Notes: generated from the letters alone by a model not told the origin. Positions 17,685 through 27,320 are shown, counted from the stretch's first letter. The stretch: DNA of 64,000 nt from Chloroflexota bacterium (GCA_016202545.1 JACQON010000021.1:32639-96638); one strand, 5' to 3'. Program-made: numbers and translations.

Positions 17685-18272
17685 ATGGAATTCATTGAGG
17701 CCGAGCTAAGAGACGGCTTCTTGCTTATCACCTGCGGCCTCCCCGGTACGCTGAAAACCGCCATAGCCGGGGAGATATCCAGGGCCAGGGGTTATCCCGC
17801 CCTGCGGACTGACCTGCTCAGGCAAGAGGTACTCAAAGGCGAAGACATCTTCGACGAGGGCGTGGCTTCTGATATGGAGCGGCGGGTCAGGGTCTACGAA
17901 GAGATGTTCAAGCGGGCGGATGAGGCCTTAGACAAGACTGATGGGGTGATACTGGATGCCACCTTCATCACCCAGTCGCTGCGCCGGCGGGCGGCTGAAA
18001 TCGCCGCCAGGCACAATAAGGCTTTCGTCATCGTCCAGACTGATTGTGCGTGGGAAGTGGCGGTTGCCCGCATACTGAGGCGGGGTGGGGAAGGCTACCG
18101 GTCAAACGCCGTCACCGAGCGGGCTTACCTCAATAATAAAAAGGAGTTCGAAAAGGTTGACCTGGAGGACTTCAAGACCCTGTACCCCGACCTCGATGTC
18201 GTTCATCTGGTAGTGGATGCCAGCCAGGAGCAGCCGCCAAGCTGGCATGTCATCAGAGCGCAGATGAGATAA
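17685..18272 (+). CDS. P-loop kinase-like AAA_33 protein
   Basis: A 195-aa nucleotide-binding protein. Walker A is GLPGTLKTAIAG. Then come LRTDLLRQEVLKG, the mid-segment VILDATFITQSLRRRAAEIA and the lid-like RILRRGGEGYRSNAVTE. This is the module often fused to the C-terminus of APH-fold proteins such as the gene at 16259. I place the start at ATG 17685, 7 nt behind GGGAGGA, rather than at TTG 17670. The substrate is unknown; it is possibly paired functionally with the upstream APH protein. Confidence 0.8.
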   Translation: MEFIEAELRDGFLLITCGLPGTLKTAIAGEISRARGYPALRTDLLRQEVLKGEDIFDEGVASDMERRVRVYEEMFKRADEALDKTDGVILDATFITQSLRRRAAEIAARHNKAFVIVQTDCAWEVAVARILRRGGEGYRSNAVTERAYLNNKKEFEKVDLEDFKTLYPDLDVVHLVVDASQEQPPSWHVIRAQMR

Positions 18273-18372
18273 GCCGCCGCTGCAATTATCCAGATAGATA
18301 TGCTAAACTATTACTTAAGCGTTTTAGGCATCAGGTGCCAGCAGTCAACAGAAGATAGCATAGTGAGGCCAA

Positions 18373-19635
18373 ATGATTACTAAACACTATGACATTAAAG
18401 ACCCATCATTAGCCCTCGAAGGCAGGCAGCGGATAGAATGGGCTTCCCGCGAGATGCCGGTAATCAGGCTGCTCAGGGAGAAGTTTGCCCATGACAGGCC
18501 ATTTGAGGGCATCAGGATTTCAGCCTGTCTTCATATCACCACCGAAACGGCAAACCTGGCGCTGGCTTTGAAAGAGGGCGGGGCCAGCCTGATGCTGTGC
18601 GCCTCCAACCCGTTGAGCACCCAGGATGATGTTGCCGCTGCCCTGGTGGAGTACGGTATACCCACCAATGCCATCAGGGGAGAGGACGAAAAGACTTATT
18701 ATGCGCACATCGAGGCTGCCTTGAACTTCGGGCCGCAGCTTACCGTTGATGACGGGGCCGACCTGGTTACCACCCTTCATACCAAGCGAAGTGAGCTAAT
18801 TAAAGGTGTCATTGGCGGCACCGAGGAGACGACCACCGGCGTCATCAGGCTGCGCAGCCTGAGTCAGGCAGGGAAGCTAAAGTATCCCATAATCGCTATC
18901 AACGATGCCCAGACCAAGTACCTTTTCGATAACCGCTACGGCACCGGTCAGAGCACTATTGACGGTATTACCCGCGCCACCAATGTCCTCTGGGCGGGAA
19001 AAAAGGTGGTGGTCTGCGGCTATGGCTGGTGCGGGCGGGGCATAGCCATGAGAGCCAGGGGGTTGGGCGCCCATGTTATTATAGCTGAGGTGGAGCCGGT
19101 GCGGGCCCTAGAAGCGGTCATGGATGGCCTCCAGGTCATGCCCTTAATCGATGCTGCCAGGCTGGGAGACATCTTCATCACCGCCACCGGCGATAAGAGC
19201 GTCATTGACCGTGCTCATCTCCAGGTGATGAAGGATGGTGCCATTCTGGCCAACAGCGGGCATTTCAATGTTGAAATCAACATACCGGCCCTGGAGAGGT
19301 TAGCCGGTCACAAGCGGCGCATACGGCCTTTCGTTGATGAGTACGTCCTGGAAGATAAACGTCACGTTTACCTTCTGGGGGAGGGGAGGCTGATAAACCT
19401 GGCAGCCGCCGAGGGACATCCGGCCAGCGTCATGGATATGAGCTTTGCCAATCAGGCGTTATGCCTGGAATACCTGGTCAAAAACCGTGGCGGACTGAAG
19501 CCCGGGGTATACCAGGTGCCTGAAGATATTGACCACCAGGTAGCCAGGCTAAAGCTCCACTCCATGGGGGTTAAGATTGACGCTTTGACGACAGAACAGC
19601 AAAACTACCTGACCAGTTGGGAAGAAGGCACATGA
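18373..19635 (+). CDS. ahcY: adenosylhomocysteinase (S-adenosylhomocysteine hydrolase)
   Basis: Reversibly hydrolyses SAH to adenosine and homocysteine. Signatures include [52 protein letters not shown] for NAD binding, and [15 protein letters not shown] at the end. At 420 aa it is the short bacterial/archaeal form without the ~40-residue insertion. It ends directly at metK, so the pair regenerates SAM from homocysteine after methylation. No SAH-riboswitch signature was seen in the 100 bp upstream. Confidence 0.97.
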   Translation: MITKHYDIKDPSLALEGRQRIEWASREMPVIRLLREKFAHDRPFEGIRISACLHITTETANLALALKEGGASLMLCASNPLSTQDDVAAALVEYGIPTNAIRGEDEKTYYAHIEAALNFGPQLTVDDGADLVTTLHTKRSELIKGVIGGTEETTTGVIRLRSLSQAGKLKYPIIAINDAQTKYLFDNRYGTGQSTIDGITRATNVLWAGKKVVVCGYGWCGRGIAMRARGLGAHVIIAEVEPVRALEAVMDGLQVMPLIDAARLGDIFITATGDKSVIDRAHLQVMKDGAILANSGHFNVEINIPALERLAGHKRRIRPFVDEYVLEDKRHVYLLGEGRLINLAAAEGHPASVMDMSFANQALCLEYLVKNRGGLKPGVYQVPEDIDHQVARLKLHSMGVKIDALTTEQQNYLTSWEEGT

Positions 19636-20862
19636 ATGAAAGGGGCACAGATGACTAACAGCTTCAGCAATTCGGCCAAGTATTTGCTAACCTCAGAGTC
19701 GGTTACCGAAGGGCATCCTGACAAGCTCTGCGACCAGATATCGGATGCCGTCGTAGATTCTATCCTCGGCCGTGACCCCCATGCCAGGATAGCCTGTGAA
19801 ACAGGGGTGACCAATGGCCTGGTAGTAGTTATGGGTGAGATTACTACCGACTGCTACACTGAGATTCCCCGGGTAGTACGTGAAGTGGTCCGTGATGCGG
19901 GTTATGTCCGTCCGGAATATGGCTTTGAATATCAGTCCTGCGGGGTGCTGGTCTCCATCAAGGAGCAGTCCCCAGACATCGCCCTGGGGGTGGACCGCTC
20001 CCAGGAGGCAAAACAGGCCGTGGCCGGTGACCCCTTTGACCTGGTTGGCGCTGGCGACCAGGGGATGATGATTGGCTTTGCCTGCAACGAGACGCCTGAG
20101 CTTATGCCTCTGTCCATTTCCCTGGCGCACAGGCTATGTAAACGCCTCGCCGAGGCGAGGAAGAAAAAGATAATCCCCTACCTGCGCCCGGACGGCAAGT
20201 CGCAGGTGACCGTTGAGTACAGCAACGGCCTGCCCAGGCGGATAGACACTGTGGTCATCGGCGCCCAGCATGACCCTGATGCCAGCTATGACAGGATTAA
20301 GCAAGACATCATGGAGCAGGTGATAAAAGACGTCATTCCGCCTCATCTGCTGGACAAGAACACCAAGTTCTATGTCAATTCTACCGGCCGCTTCGTTATC
20401 GGCGGTCCGGTGTCCGATACCGGATTCACCGGCCGCAAAATCCTGGTTGATACCTACGGAGGCATTGCCCGCCACGGCGGCGGCGCTTTCTCCGGCAAAG
20501 ACCCGACCAAAGTTGACCGCTCGGCAGCGTACATGGCCCGCTATATTGCCAAGAACATGGTAGCCGCCGGGCTGGCCGACCGCCTGGAGCTTCAGGTGTC
20601 TTACGCTATCGGCGTCGCTCACCCGCTCTCAATATCAGTAGAGACCTTCGGCACCGGCAAAGTTGACCAGGAGACCATTCTCAATCTTATTCAAAAGCAC
20701 TTCGACCTCAGGCCGGCAGCCATCATCCACAACCTTGACCTGTGTCACCCTATCTACCGGCAGACCGCCACCTACGGGCACTTCGGCCGGGATGACCTCA
20801 ATCTCCCCTGGGAGAAGACAGATAAAGCCGAAATCCTCAGAAGTGAAGCGCGGGGCGAGTGA
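19636..20862 (+). CDS. metK: S-adenosylmethionine synthetase
   Basis: Makes SAM from methionine and ATP. The 408-aa protein has [20 protein letters not shown], the [16 protein letters not shown] signature and [25 protein letters not shown], all canonical. It begins immediately after the ahcY stop. ATG 19636 has a GAAGAAGG site; ATG 19651 (MTNSFSNS) preceded by AAAGGGG is an equally good start. ahcY-metK coupling points to tight SAM recycling, in keeping with methyl-transfer-heavy metabolism. Confidence 0.97.
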   Translation: MKGAQMTNSFSNSAKYLLTSESVTEGHPDKLCDQISDAVVDSILGRDPHARIACETGVTNGLVVVMGEITTDCYTEIPRVVREVVRDAGYVRPEYGFEYQSCGVLVSIKEQSPDIALGVDRSQEAKQAVAGDPFDLVGAGDQGMMIGFACNETPELMPLSISLAHRLCKRLAEARKKKIIPYLRPDGKSQVTVEYSNGLPRRIDTVVIGAQHDPDASYDRIKQDIMEQVIKDVIPPHLLDKNTKFYVNSTGRFVIGGPVSDTGFTGRKILVDTYGGIARHGGGAFSGKDPTKVDRSAAYMARYIAKNMVAAGLADRLELQVSYAIGVAHPLSISVETFGTGKVDQETILNLIQKHFDLRPAAIIHNLDLCHPIYRQTATYGHFGRDDLNLPWEKTDKAEILRSEARGE

Positions 20863-20899
20863 TAGGCTGGCCTGTTCGGCAAGAGCTGTCCGGGGCTGC

Positions 20900-21502
20900 C
20901 TAAGGGGTAACAGGGATAAGGCCGCTGAGGCCGAGACCCTGGATAATCATGTTCACCGCTATGGCCGCCAGGAGCAGGCTGAATACCTTGGATACCGCCT
21001 TGAGCCCGCCTTGCCCCATGAACCTGACGATGTGGTCGCTCAGCAGGAAAATGACCCAGGCAATGAGCAGGTTCAAGCTAAAAGTGACCAGCACCATGTA
21101 CAGCGAAAACTGGGCGCTCAGCAGCAGCAAGGTGGTTATTGTCGCCGGCCCCACCACCAGCGGGGTGCCGATGGGCACCACCGCCACCATCTCCTCCTTT
21201 ATCAGCTCTACCATCTGGCCGGTCATGGTGTACCTGATGGAAAGCACCAGCAGGACTATCCCCCCGGCAATGGCGAAGGAGCCTACCGATATGCCCATTA
21301 TGTCCAGGACAAACCGGCCGAAGAACAGGAAGCCGAGGCCGACAACGGCGGCGGTCACCATGGCAACGTGAATCATCCTCCGCCGCTCATGCCCGGACAT
21401 TCCCTCGCTCAGCGAGATGATAAAGGGCAAATTGCCCAGAGCGTCAATAGCTATAAACAGGGGGACGAAGGTCAATACGAAAGATTGCAGCCAGTCGGGC
21501 AT
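20900..21502 (-). CDS. marC: MarC family membrane protein
   Basis: A 200-aa polytopic membrane protein of the MarC/UPF0056 family with about six hydrophobic helices. The N-terminal SFVLTFVPLFIAIDALGNLPFI and mid-segment VVPIGTPLVVGPATITTLLLL are the family signatures. The function is unknown; the old link to antibiotic resistance is not supported by experiments. It converges with metK and is followed upstream by a repeat-rich gap. Confidence 0.88.
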   Translation of the reverse strand: MPDWLQSFVLTFVPLFIAIDALGNLPFIISLSEGMSGHERRRMIHVAMVTAAVVGLGFLFFGRFVLDIMGISVGSFAIAGGIVLLVLSIRYTMTGQMVELIKEEMVAVVPIGTPLVVGPATITTLLLLSAQFSLYMVLVTFSLNLLIAWVIFLLSDHIVRFMGQGGLKAVSKVFSLLLAAIAVNMIIQGLGLSGLIPVTP

Positions 21503-21596
21503 CGCTGTTTTGCCTCCTTCCTGCTTCTCCTAAATGGTAGAGTGGCCATGACCGATTGTCAATGGCCCATGGCCTGAGGTTGTTTAGGAACTCACC

Positions 21597-21770
21597 CTGT
21601 CATTGCGAGGGCAACCTGCTCGCCGAACAGGTTCTCTGGCAGGCTTCAGCCTTCAGGCCGAGCTTCAGTCCGAGGCCCGAGTTCAGCCCGAGGGCGAGAG
21701 GCCGAAGCAATCTCGCCCGTTGCTCTGTGTGTTGATAGAGATTGCTTCGCTAGACTCGCAATGACACAAT
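21597..21770. repeat. repeat cluster: CATTGCGAG/TTCAGnCCGAG modules and an ATTGCTTCGC unit
   Basis: This is part of the 500-base gap 21503-22005, which has no gene. It starts CATTGCGAGGGC and continues with modular units (CTTCAGGCCGAG, CTTCAGTCCGAGG, GTTCAGCCCGAGGG). It ends GAGATTGCTTCGCTAGACTCGCAATGACA, the inverse of the beginning. The outer arms are thus complementary, as in a MITE-like palindromic unit. The TTCAGnCCGAG modules recur at 61.7 and 62.7 kb. Confidence 0.65.
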
Positions 21771-21891
21771 AAAGCTTCCGTTTAATGAAAGCCTCCCGCC
21801 GTCGCCTTGCCCGGAGCACGCTTAAGAAGGTAAGATGATACCAGTGGATAGTCTCATAAATAGGGTTCATTAAACGACCGTCAGGTTTGAA

Positions 21892-21949
21892 TGTCACCCT
21901 GAGCGATAGCGAAGGGTCTCTAGATTCTTCACTGCGCTCAGAATGACAG
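21892..21949. repeat. MITE-like palindromic repeat
   Basis: TGTCACCCTGAGCG at one end and CGCTCAGAATGACA at the other are near-perfect inverted copies flanking ~30 nt. The remaining sequence of this gap shows no gene. Confidence 0.65.
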
Positions 21950-22005
21950 CTTTAGTGAAAGGTATTTTCGGGACTGCACTCTAGAGACAAGGAGGAAGGC
22001 TTGAA

Positions 22006-22650
22006 ATGGCAGAGCAACTGGGTAAGTTGGAAAAGCCTGAGGCCGGGAGTTTCAGGGGGAAGAGAAAGCTCTACGTGGTCCCTCTTCTATTCTCCGGGGA
22101 AAAGGCGCCGCCTGAATATGAGGAGAAATTCGCCCTCTACTGGCAGCAGGTCAGCGAGCATATAGCCCATCTGGAATCAAAAATAGGCAAGGTCAGCCAT
22201 ATCTTTCACGAAGCAATCTTCCTGGCGGGGGAGGAGGGACTCGAGGTGGTGGAGAAGCTGAACTCCTCCAGTCACCGCATCGCCGAGGAAAAGTGCCAGG
22301 GGGGCGCCGAGGTGGAGGCAACCGAGGACAAAGAGCTGGCTGAAGAGAGCATGGACTGGGAGAGGTGCCTGCTTATGGGATTTATCAGCCAGAAGGTGGC
22401 CAGGATGGTCACCGGGTTCTACGTTGAGGCGATAAGGAAACGGTATGAGCACATCGCCCGCCGGATAGATGAGACGCTTAAAGAGGATGAGGCGGGGATG
22501 CTGTTTATCAGGGAAGGTCACATGGTCCAGTTCCCCGGCAGTGTGGAAGTATTCAGCGTAGCGCCGCCGGCTTTGGATGAGATTCATCGCTGGCTGCGCG
22601 ACCGCTCGGCGGAGAAGGGGGCTGAGACAGAGGACGAGCACCCTGAATGA
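22006..22650 (+). CDS. conserved-looking protein of unknown function
   Basis: A 214-aa soluble protein that I do not recognise. The N-terminal third has YVVPLLFSGEKAPPEYEEKF, the middle is mostly helical and acidic, and the C-terminal part has MLFIREGHMVQFPGSVEVF followed by APPALDEIHRWLRDR. There is no signal peptide, membrane helix or cysteine pair. A good AAGGAGGAAGG ribosome site precedes the ATG. It converges with pyrD. Codon use looks like that of its neighbours, so it is probably native to the chromosome. Confidence 0.7.
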   Translation: MAEQLGKLEKPEAGSFRGKRKLYVVPLLFSGEKAPPEYEEKFALYWQQVSEHIAHLESKIGKVSHIFHEAIFLAGEEGLEVVEKLNSSSHRIAEEKCQGGAEVEATEDKELAEESMDWERCLLMGFISQKVARMVTGFYVEAIRKRYEHIARRIDETLKEDEAGMLFIREGHMVQFPGSVEVFSVAPPALDEIHRWLRDRSAEKGAETEDEHPE

Positions 22651-22700
22651 TTTTGCTGCCTTGCCCGGGGTTACTAAGGGACATACGCAGCGGCCTCTGG

Positions 22701-23624
22701 TCACCGGCGGGCGGCGCCGACCAGGTCGGCGATGTCCGTTATTCCCTCGCGCTGCATGAACTGCTCTATCCCCTCCAGGACGTCGAGCGGGGCGCGGGGG
22801 TCGGTGAAGGCGGCCGTGCCCACCTCGACGGCGCTGGCTCCGGCCATGATGAACTCCAGGGCATCAGCGGCGGTGGCGATGCCGCCGCAGCCGACCACCG
22901 GCAGGTCTACCGCGCCAGCCACCTGGTATACCATATATAGCGCTACCGGTTTTATGGCTGGCCCGGACAGTCCGCCGGTGATATTGCCCAGCAGCGGCCT
23001 CCGCCTGGCCACGTCTATAGCCATCCCCTTGAGGGTATTTATAAGGGATAGGGCATCGGCGCCAGCTTCAGCCACGGCCACAGCCACTCTGGCAATATCG
23101 CTGGTATTGGGTGTCAGCTTCACCAGCACCGGCAGAGAGGTGGCTGCCCTGACCGCGGCGGTCACCTCGGCAGCCAGCCCGGGGTCGGCGCCAAACTCGG
23201 CGCCGCCGGCCTTGATATTAGGGCAGCCGATGTTCACCTCAACGGCGCTGACTCCGACCACTCCGTCCAGCTCGCCAGCCAGTCGGGCGTAATCGTCAAC
23301 GCTTTCACCGGCGATATTGACGATGACCGGCACCCGCCAGGTTGCCCAGACCGGCGCCTTCTCCCCGATGACCGCCTTGACCCCGATGTTCTGTAGCCCT
23401 ATCGAGTTGAGCACGCCGCAGGCGGTCTCGGCCAGCCTGGGCTGGGGGTTGCCTTCCCTGGGTTCAACGGTGGTCCCCTTGCATACTATGGCGCCCAGCC
23501 GCTGAATATCAAAGAGGTGGCCGTGCTCTGTCCCGTAGCCGAAAGTGCCCGAGGCGGTCATCACCGGGTTGGCCAGCAATAATCCTGGCTTTCGCCCCGG
23601 GGCCAGTTGGGCCGATAGGTTCAT
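22701..23624 (-). CDS. pyrD: dihydroorotate dehydrogenase, class 1B catalytic subunit
   Basis: FMN enzyme that oxidises dihydroorotate to orotate in pyrimidine synthesis. The 307-aa barrel has [23 protein letters not shown], the catalytic-cysteine loop [29 protein letters not shown] and [17 protein letters not shown], then [22 protein letters not shown] cysteine base rather than serine marks class 1. The 1B partner PyrK is not in the window. Confidence 0.94.
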   Translation of the reverse strand: MNLSAQLAPGRKPGLLLANPVMTASGTFGYGTEHGHLFDIQRLGAIVCKGTTVEPREGNPQPRLAETACGVLNSIGLQNIGVKAVIGEKAPVWATWRVPVIVNIAGESVDDYARLAGELDGVVGVSAVEVNIGCPNIKAGGAEFGADPGLAAEVTAAVRAATSLPVLVKLTPNTSDIARVAVAVAEAGADALSLINTLKGMAIDVARRRPLLGNITGGLSGPAIKPVALYMVYQVAGAVDLPVVGCGGIATAADALEFIMAGASAVEVGTAAFTDPRAPLDVLEGIEQFMQREGITDIADLVGAARR

Positions 23625-23678
23625 GATGTCACCGCCATGCCGCTAACAATTATAGGCCGCTGTTCCAGCCAGGGCAAG

Positions 23679-24422
23679 CTAAAACAGGATTTTACTGTCC
23701 AGGTTGAAGGTCTGCCCTGATATGTTGGCCTTCTGGCTCAGGTAAACGATGAAGTCGGCGAACTCCGCCGGGTCTGACAGCCGACCCAGCATGGTATCAC
23801 GGAGGGAGTTCTCGATTTTAGCCTGGTACATGCCGGTGCGCTCGTGGACTATCAATCCGGGGCAGACGGCGTTGACCTTGATGTCATATTCGCCCAGTTC
23901 CCGGGCGGCCGCCTTCATCAGGCCAAAGACGCCTGCCTTGGCAGCGGTATAGCTGGACATCAGCCAGCCTGGTTTAATTCCGCTCCCGGAGGAGACCAGT
24001 ATTATGTGTCCACCTTTCTGCTTTATCATCTGCGGGGCCACCGCCTTGAGGCAGTTAAAGGTCCCCTTCAGGTTGACGTCCACTACCAGGTCCCACTCCT
24101 CCTCAGTGTGCTCCAGGAGCAGCTTGTCCGCCTTGCCGGTCAGCATGGCCAGGGTGCCCCCGGCGGCATTTACCAGCACGTCCACCCGGCCCCACCTCTC
24201 CACCGTCGCCTCTACCATGGCCTTCACCTGTTGGTAGCTGCTCACATCGGCGGCGTAGCCGAAGACCTTCCCCGGCCCTTTATTCAGCTCGCCTGCCAGT
24301 CGCTCAACGGTAGCCTGCGTCCGGCCGTTCACCACCACCCTGGCGCCAGCCGAGCCGAATCTTCTGGCGATTTCAGCCCCCAGGCCTCCGGTGGCGCCGG
24401 TAACAATGACCACCTTTTCCAT
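23679..24422 (-). CDS. SDR-family oxidoreductase
   Basis: A 247-aa NAD(P)-dependent short-chain dehydrogenase. Dinucleotide binding is TGATGGLGAEIA, structural NAAGG follows, and the active site is Ser (LVSSGSG) and YTAAK. The C-terminus lacks extra domains. The start at 24422 is chosen because AAGGAGG lies 6 nt upstream; the track's longer start adds 13 unsupported residues. The substrate is unknown. The neighbouring HAD phosphatase ends 48 nt upstream and may be cotranscribed. Confidence 0.88.
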   Translation of the reverse strand: MEKVVIVTGATGGLGAEIARRFGSAGARVVVNGRTQATVERLAGELNKGPGKVFGYAADVSSYQQVKAMVEATVERWGRVDVLVNAAGGTLAMLTGKADKLLLEHTEEEWDLVVDVNLKGTFNCLKAVAPQMIKQKGGHIILVSSGSGIKPGWLMSSYTAAKAGVFGLMKAAARELGEYDIKVNAVCPGLIVHERTGMYQAKIENSLRDTMLGRLSDPAEFADFIVYLSQKANISGQTFNLDSKILF

Positions 24423-24469
24423 GTGAGCCTCCTTGGCCACTCTTAAGATAGGCAGCCGCAACGCTGCTC

Positions 24470-25237
24470 TTACTTCTTGACCGCCGAATTATGCCGCACT
24501 TTGAGAAAGTGAAAGACCACCTGGGCGAAGCCCTCCCCGGAGGGAAGGGCGCTCTCATACCTGGCAGCCTTCCGCAGTATGTCATCCTCCGCCGAAAGCA
24601 CCGGATTGGGGATAAGCACGCTGTGCGGGAACAACTGGAACAGGGAGACATCGGTAGGAGAATCGCCAAATACCATCACCTGCTCCGGGGATAGCCCGCC
24701 GGCTATCCTGTCTAACAGCCTCATCAAGGTCCTCCCTTTGCTCACTCCCTGTGGTAGCAGATGCAGCATGTAGCCGGAATCGAGGAGCTGAGCGCCTTCC
24801 AGGTGCCGGCTTAGCTCGGTTACGGATACGCCATTAACTCGAATCACGTAGTCAACCAGGCGCGCCGGGTTATATTCAGTGTCCTCCACGGCATCGGGGA
24901 ACAGCCGTTTCAGTTTCTGGAAGGCGTCAACGGCAGGCTGGCGGGAATAGCCCAGGTCTACCGGCTCTCCTCCTGCCTTTAGCTTGGCCACGCCGCCGTT
25001 TTCGCCAATCAAAGGCCCGTTGACTGCCAGCTCAGAGGCCAGGGATTCCAGCCTCTGCATGTTCCGACCTGAAATCAGGCCGACCAGGATACTCTCTCTT
25101 TTAAGCTGGCGGATAGCCTGTGAGACCTCAGCGTTGAAGGAACGGCCGTCCGAGGTAAGCGTGCCGTCAACGTCGGTCATCACCAGCCTTATCGAGCTGG
25201 CTACCTCAGGGCTTATCTGAAGATAAGATACCGCCAT
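24470..25237 (-). CDS. HAD-superfamily (class IIB) phosphatase
   Basis: A 255-aa Cof-type hydrolase. Motif I is MTDVDGTLTSDG, motif II ISGRN, motif III K in GVSKGRTLMRL, and motif IV FGDSPTDVSLFQLF. The cap is of the IIB type between motifs II and III (residues ~75-175). The pattern ENGGVAKL after the cap entrance recalls phosphoglycolate or sugar-phosphate phosphatases. The substrate cannot be fixed by eye. Confidence 0.82.
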   Translation of the reverse strand: MAVSYLQISPEVASSIRLVMTDVDGTLTSDGRSFNAEVSQAIRQLKRESILVGLISGRNMQRLESLASELAVNGPLIGENGGVAKLKAGGEPVDLGYSRQPAVDAFQKLKRLFPDAVEDTEYNPARLVDYVIRVNGVSVTELSRHLEGAQLLDSGYMLHLLPQGVSKGRTLMRLLDRIAGGLSPEQVMVFGDSPTDVSLFQLFPHSVLIPNPVLSAEDDILRKAARYESALPSGEGFAQVVFHFLKVRHNSAVKK

Positions 25238-25368
25238 CCATACGCATCTTATCCCAGCCAGCAGATGTTGTCAAAAGGGTGATCCTCTTTATTGATTGAC
25301 ATCATTACCCTCTAGTTTGTTGTGATTGACAAGGATAGCTTATCCGCCTTCGCTCTCAAGGCTTAATT

Positions 25369-25428
25369 GCTAACTGTAGTATGTCGAATTATAGTTAGCA
25401 TCTGTATATACTATAGTTATCATTTATC
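25369..25428 (+). promoter_or_regulatory. putative C-protein operator/promoter upstream of the C gene
   Basis: An inverted repeat GCTAACTGTAGT (25369-25380) and ATTATAGTTAGC (25388-25399) is separated by 7 nt. A third half-site ACTATAGTTATC lies at 25410-25421. TATACT at 25407-25412 could be the -10 box. The block 25406-25428 matches the region upstream of the methyltransferase at 19 of 23 positions (counted by eye). No Shine-Dalgarno precedes the C gene ATG. Confidence 0.6.
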
Positions 25429-25440
25429 TAAAAACAAAAA

Positions 25441-25665
25441 ATGCCAGATGAAATTTTAGTCCAATTTGGTAAGAAGGTCAGAGAGGAAAGACGCAAACAA
25501 CGCCTTTCCCAAGAGCAACTTGCTGAAAAGGCCGGTTTGCATCGCACCTATATTGGAATGATAGAAAGAGCCGAGAAGAATATTACGTTGGAGAACATCA
25601 ATAAAATTTGTAAGGCTCTTGCCCTAGACCTTAGTGCTATATTTAAGGATTTACATGACTGCTAG
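25441..25665 (+). CDS. HTH controller (C) protein of the R-M system
   Basis: A 74-aa XRE-family protein filling one HTH domain: FGKKVREERRKQRLSQEQLAEKAGLHRTYIGMIER. This is the size and form of R-M controller proteins, which time restriction after methylation. It overlaps the endonuclease by 11 bp, as such pairs commonly do. The start ATG has no visible ribosome site but sits just downstream of the operator repeats, so the transcript may be leaderless or nearly so. The gene is AT-rich compared with its neighbours. Confidence 0.82.
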   Translation: MPDEILVQFGKKVREERRKQRLSQEQLAEKAGLHRTYIGMIERAEKNITLENINKICKALALDLSAIFKDLHDC

Positions 25666-26464
25666 CTGGATAGATAGAATTATCGAGTATTGCCAGGAAT
25701 ATAGCATACCTATCGAATATTTGGCTGACACTCTTTACGAACCCAAAGTTGTGCCCATGATTCGGGGCAAAGCTTTCGAGTATTCTGTAATGAAGAAATT
25801 ACAGACAATTCTTCTGTCTAATGAATGGATTGTCAGTAAAGCAACCGCCGGTGAAGAGGCTTTTTATCACGATACAGATGTTAGGGTTTTCCACAAGAGA
25901 ACTGGCAGAACTCTTCGTCTCGAATGCAAGCTTTCAAAAAAAGAGGGATACCGCATTTTTGATGATGGTCATGCTGAGATAAAGGTTAAATGTATGCGCA
26001 GCCGTACACTCGGTGATGCTAAGGTCAAGGCATTAGCTCCCAAACTTGGTGTAGATGAGAAGGCTTTAGGCGCACACCGCGACCAATATGTAGCAGCTGA
26101 TTTTGACATTGTCGTTACTTCTATTGGAAATGCCTTTTATAGAACAGACAGCAAGAGTCATTTATATGTCTGGAAACCAAAGAAAGCAGAACAGGAATTC
26201 TTGGTCAAGCTAGGTACTACCGACCCCGATTCTCAAAAGGACTTTGCTTTCAATACTATGTTTATTGCCAAAACCAAAGACCTTATTGCTAGTTCTTCTA
26301 CCGGAGTAATTTGTACCAGAAAACAATGCACTAACAAAACTAACTGCGGCTTTATTCCGAACTATCCCACGATTAGATTTGAACCAACTTCTATTCAGCC
26401 GTCATATCCCTGGGTATCTATCGACCAATCTCAGACCTTCTTCAAATCGATAGTGCTTGCATAA
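25655..26464 (+). CDS. Type II restriction endonuclease (putative)
   Basis: A 269-aa protein with a PD-(D/E)XK-like core: DTDVRVFHKRTGRTLRLECKLS holds an Asp followed by ECK, and VAADFDIVVTSIG supports the fold. The family is not recognised further and the recognition site is unknown. It is called a restriction enzyme from context: a C protein in front and a convergent Dam-like methyltransferase behind, overlapping by 34 bp. ATG 25655 is chosen because AAGGA precedes it; the track's start at 25634 lies inside the C gene. It is AT-rich, hinting at horizontal transfer. Confidence 0.75.
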   Translation: MTASWIDRIIEYCQEYSIPIEYLADTLYEPKVVPMIRGKAFEYSVMKKLQTILLSNEWIVSKATAGEEAFYHDTDVRVFHKRTGRTLRLECKLSKKEGYRIFDDGHAEIKVKCMRSRTLGDAKVKALAPKLGVDEKALGAHRDQYVAADFDIVVTSIGNAFYRTDSKSHLYVWKPKKAEQEFLVKLGTTDPDSQKDFAFNTMFIAKTKDLIASSSTGVICTRKQCTNKTNCGFIPNYPTIRFEPTSIQPSYPWVSIDQSQTFFKSIVLA

Positions 26465-27306
26465 TCAAGAAGGTCTAACTGCACACCGTTCTTTTTCGAG
26501 CATTCATAATTCATTATGAAGACCTCTTTCCCTTTATATCTTGTACCCTTCTCTTTTGTCCCGTTCTTCTGGTCATCAGTTCTATTTATTGTGTAATTCC
26601 ATTCTTTAGCAAGTATAGTTTTGCACCATGAATATAATTCTCTTATTTCTGGACCATCGTCATATGTGAGTAGGAAATTGAATCGACTATTATCTTCCCT
26701 CAGTACTTCGCATAAACGAAAATGGTCTTCTTTATTGAAAGCGTGAGTATAGAATTTGTCTTGGTCGGCGTTGAAATAGGGCGGGTCAATAAATAGAAAA
26801 GAATTATCCGATACCTCTCTTATTACCTGCTCGAAATCGACTGACGTAATTTTAACGCCTTGCAGTTTTCGTGATGATTGGGTTATGTTTCTTGGCCAGT
26901 TCTCCGGTCTCATGCTATATTTGTCTCCATAACCCCAATAACAATTCTGCATATTCATAATTCCTGAATAAGAAGTTCTATTCAGGTAGAACCATCTTAT
27001 TGCCTTTTCTAATTCATTTCTAGGATTAAATTCATTTTTATAGTATCCGTGCCGCTCTTTTGTCGCGGCTTCTCCGGATAACCCTTTTATAAGCTCATCT
27101 GGTCTATCTCTGATAATAATTAGGCAATTAGCCAAATCCGAGTCAATGTCATTTAGCCAATTGTTTTCTACTTTTGGCTTAGCGAAAAATATTGATGCTC
27201 CGCCTGCAAAGGGTTCGATGTAATATAAGTGATTTGGCGGGATATGCTCCATAATCAGCTTTCGAGCATAGAACTTGCCGCCTGCATATCTAAACGGAGA
27301 ATTCAT
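26431..27306 (-). CDS. D12-class (Dam-type) DNA adenine-N6 methyltransferase
   Basis: A 291-aa SAM-dependent methyltransferase. The N-terminal FRYAGGKFYARK is motif X, IEPFAGGASIFF motif I, NDIDSDL motif II, FYLNRTSYSGIMN the recognition part and LFIDPPYFN motif IV (DPPY). This is the modification half of the R-M system. It runs convergently with the endonuclease, overlapping its end. The start is ATG 27306 behind GGGGAAGGA. The region upstream repeats the C-gene operator, so the same controller protein may govern both. Confidence 0.9.
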   Translation of the reverse strand: MNSPFRYAGGKFYARKLIMEHIPPNHLYYIEPFAGGASIFFAKPKVENNWLNDIDSDLANCLIIIRDRPDELIKGLSGEAATKERHGYYKNEFNPRNELEKAIRWFYLNRTSYSGIMNMQNCYWGYGDKYSMRPENWPRNITQSSRKLQGVKITSVDFEQVIREVSDNSFLFIDPPYFNADQDKFYTHAFNKEDHFRLCEVLREDNSRFNFLLTYDDGPEIRELYSWCKTILAKEWNYTINRTDDQKNGTKEKGTRYKGKEVFIMNYECSKKNGVQLDLLDYASTIDLKKV

Positions 27307-27320
27307 TCCTTCCCCTTTTC

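Noticed and set aside
18273-18372. possible SAH riboswitch before ahcY
   Set aside because: The characteristic conserved core was not found in the 100-base leader.
20663-21577. 304-aa plus-strand ORF
   Set aside because: Reads metK out of frame and then marC antisense; the translation has no domain.
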